Shown: positions 63,601 through 64,000 of the stretch, piece after piece
Layout: each line of letters begins with the position of its first letter
How positions within the stretch are numbered: the stretch's first letter is position 1
Source of the DNA: Shewanella denitrificans OS217
GTDB taxonomy: Bacteria; Pseudomonadota; Gammaproteobacteria; Enterobacterales; Shewanellaceae
Assembly (NCBI RefSeq): GCF_000013765.1
Contig: NC_007954.1
Location: 4,340,001-4,404,000, forward strand
Direction: 5' to 3'
Length of the DNA stretch: 64,000 nt
Made by a program: the position numbers and the translations under genes
The notes under the pieces: model-generated
Told to the model about the DNA's origin: nothing
The model's input: only the letters and a program-made list of their open reading frames with translations
Database searches by the model: none

Positions 63601-64000
63601 GATCTTCTGCCCTGCAGCGTTATAGGTGTAGCTGGTGTCTGAGGCCAACTGACCACGGTTATCCCCTGGATAATATAAATACGGCTCACCGTATTCCTCC
63701 ATGCGGCCGCGCTCGCTATTGTAACTGCGCCAGCGCAGCACCGGGGCGGCGGCTGGGCGATATTCTTGTACCGACTTCAGGTAACCACCATCATAATAGG
63801 TCCGCACCACTCGCTGATCGCCGTCAATATCGACCTTCACCAACCAGCCAAATGCGTTATAGGTATAGGTTTCTACTGAGCCAGCGCCATTTTCAACGGT
63901 TTTACGGCGACCGCCACTGTCGTAACTGATTTTGACACCATCACCACGGACCACTTGGCCATTTTCCAAATCCCCCTTAGAGATAACCACACGGTTGACC
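60658..64000 (-). CDS. Rhs-type polymorphic toxin with LysM domain, 5' end outside window
   Basis: At least 1113 residues; the frame is open to the right edge, so the internal GTG at 63990 is not the start. Order: YD/Rhs repeats (YDSGGRRKTVENGAG, YTYNAFGWLVKVDIDG, YDVNGNLVTATDTYAGRLLKYV), a LysM domain (YTVQAGDSLMGIAAQLWGDKSL, near 62870-63010), a Pro-rich stretch, a long Gly/Ala membrane-helix region (62100-62730, from IAMIVMVVVAVVATV), a charged coiled-coil part (61550-61980), and the tip (IMPVWQQMGYLDGG to WITGD). The usual DPxGL-type cleavage boundary is not seen. Delivery route (type VI or other) is unknown; no VgrG or Hcp gene lies in the window. Confidence 0.85.
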   Translation of the reverse strand, partial: VNRVVISKGDLENGQVVRGDGVKISYDSGGRRKTVENGAGSVETYTYNAFGWLVKVDIDGDQRVVRTYYDGGYLKSVQEYRPAAAPVLRWRSYNSERGRMEEYGEPYLYYPGDNRGQLASDTSYTYNAAGQKISENVSRYDKNGTNTEKSNSTFSTDKLGNQLYSSVSTSSWSDNKWHTTGQTTRYGYEKWDTYKQVKIEVAGQTGGELRYDWGNGLSKLQYDVNGNLVTATDTYAGRLLKYVNSFDGKVLVRNEETPRYTKQHNYFYFNGIGIGDIGDDGPSYRDYATVLADAQRKKSTSNEQEYRPVIAADFDANYVPVGRQSGVSSGSYTVQAGDSLMGIAAQLWGDKSLWYLLADANGLRGTERLAPGTTLTLPNVTSTNLHHSAETFRPYNPGAAMGDVNPTLPEIPPPPIPPQKGGCGGIAMIVMVVVAVVATVFTAGAALLAMAPGATIGGVLSGAMTAGMGIMSGAAGLTAGVAAAAFAGGFVGSAASQLVGKAMGVVDSFSLKKALVGGVTSMATVGLATGIRGVAEIAEGANLTQAAKIWQAGLSVPMNVGINQLAGIDTSFSWGNVAVSMLSTAAMTSDVMAGVMSSIPLGGSDVASFDWGNTMRETAAGVIGAGVSYALGKAILKGADRPSWNFKQVAMSAFGNAVGSEINRSQAKAGLMEQEAEQARKTANLMKEVEQAFAKIAQKATKSADEITIKHIDVDQAMQDNKAKIAIKSQQVTEDAIEKMESKQQQRRQSFIEGALENQQDINDKITKLGETVEKNRIQREAESDKIRERYRERDINFRINNPKEELFTPLISEEQVQWANDVHQAQKDYREQWRKEHVNGARLGDDLWDLGKSLVDNSQSIWYTAKDMASAYQRFDNYTDLTLHTLKGVGSIAADIGEVGLNLAEVGLSATIMPVWQQMGYLDGGAVEIEGSLYLESQLGGGAGGSLAFAFNPDGSGGVARALDMGYQQFVNQSSFSYELSLATGATMEADDFLNGYLITYGVEVELPKTKHLLIPDSVNVFQGHTYKKDPNVFGFTDPSNIDKSVEGFQFSKSFDFGSKSNSLINSKVAGFVALQNSTKIPRFDFEASTWGQFLYGVQNSIFTQKGWITGD

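Overview
The window looks like chromosomal DNA of a marine gammaproteobacterium, most probably Shewanella. The basis is gene order and protein character (polA, Spot 42 RNA, yihA, a cytochrome c4, a CsrB/CsrC-like RNA, yihI, a DUF2489 gene, hemN, add) followed by a second, lateral-type flagellar cluster of the kind known in Shewanella, Vibrio and Aeromonas. No database search was possible; all names rest on motifs, length and synteny.

Region 1 (1-11.4 kb) is ordinary core genome. It holds the 3' part of polA, spf (Spot 42) with a possible second small RNA behind a look-alike promoter, yihA, a diheme cytochrome c4, a GGA-hairpin RNA in the position of E. coli csrC, a methyltransferase-like gene, yihI, a DUF2489 gene, hemN, add, a DUF885 lipoprotein and a small membrane protein.

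Region 2 (11.4-45.5 kb) is a nearly complete lateral flagellar system. Reading leftwards are flgBCDEFGHIJKL, a LafW-like gene, the flagellin lafA, and then fliD-fliS-fliT-like-fliK-fliL-fliA-motA-motB-PilZ. flgA-flgM-flgN read rightwards, fliEFGHIJ and the sigma-54 activator lafK read leftwards, and fliMNPQR-flhB-flhA read rightwards. I see a sigma-54-type promoter before flgB and sigma-28-type promoters (8-mer, 11 bp, 8-mer) before flgM, lafA and fliD. That fits the cascade LafK/sigma-54, then FliA/FlgM, then filament and stator. fliO, flhF, flhG and che genes are absent, and FliM lacks a recognisable N-terminal CheY-binding peptide.

Region 3 (45.5-49.3 kb) has a lysophospholipase-like hydrolase and a membrane PAS-GGDEF-EAL protein with degenerate catalytic motifs, converging on each other.

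Region 4 (49.3-64 kb) is a rearranged accessory region around an Rhs-type polymorphic toxin. The large Rhs gene at the right edge (LysM domain, membrane-helix region, toxin tip) is followed by a two-helix membrane protein, its presumed immunity gene. A second, partly diverged copy of the tip and immunity pair lies 7.5 kb to the left, fused head-on to a duplicated 3' end of a subtilase gene. A further orphan tip with a SUKH-like immunity candidate and another orphan small gene are present. Each of the four immunity-type genes is followed by the same ~113-bp repeat, which suggests homology-driven cassette exchange. Between them sit three copies of a Y1/HUH (RAYT-like) transposase element and an IS110 remnant. 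Two of the transposase copies are tandem and identical, and carry the same small replacements at each conserved motif.
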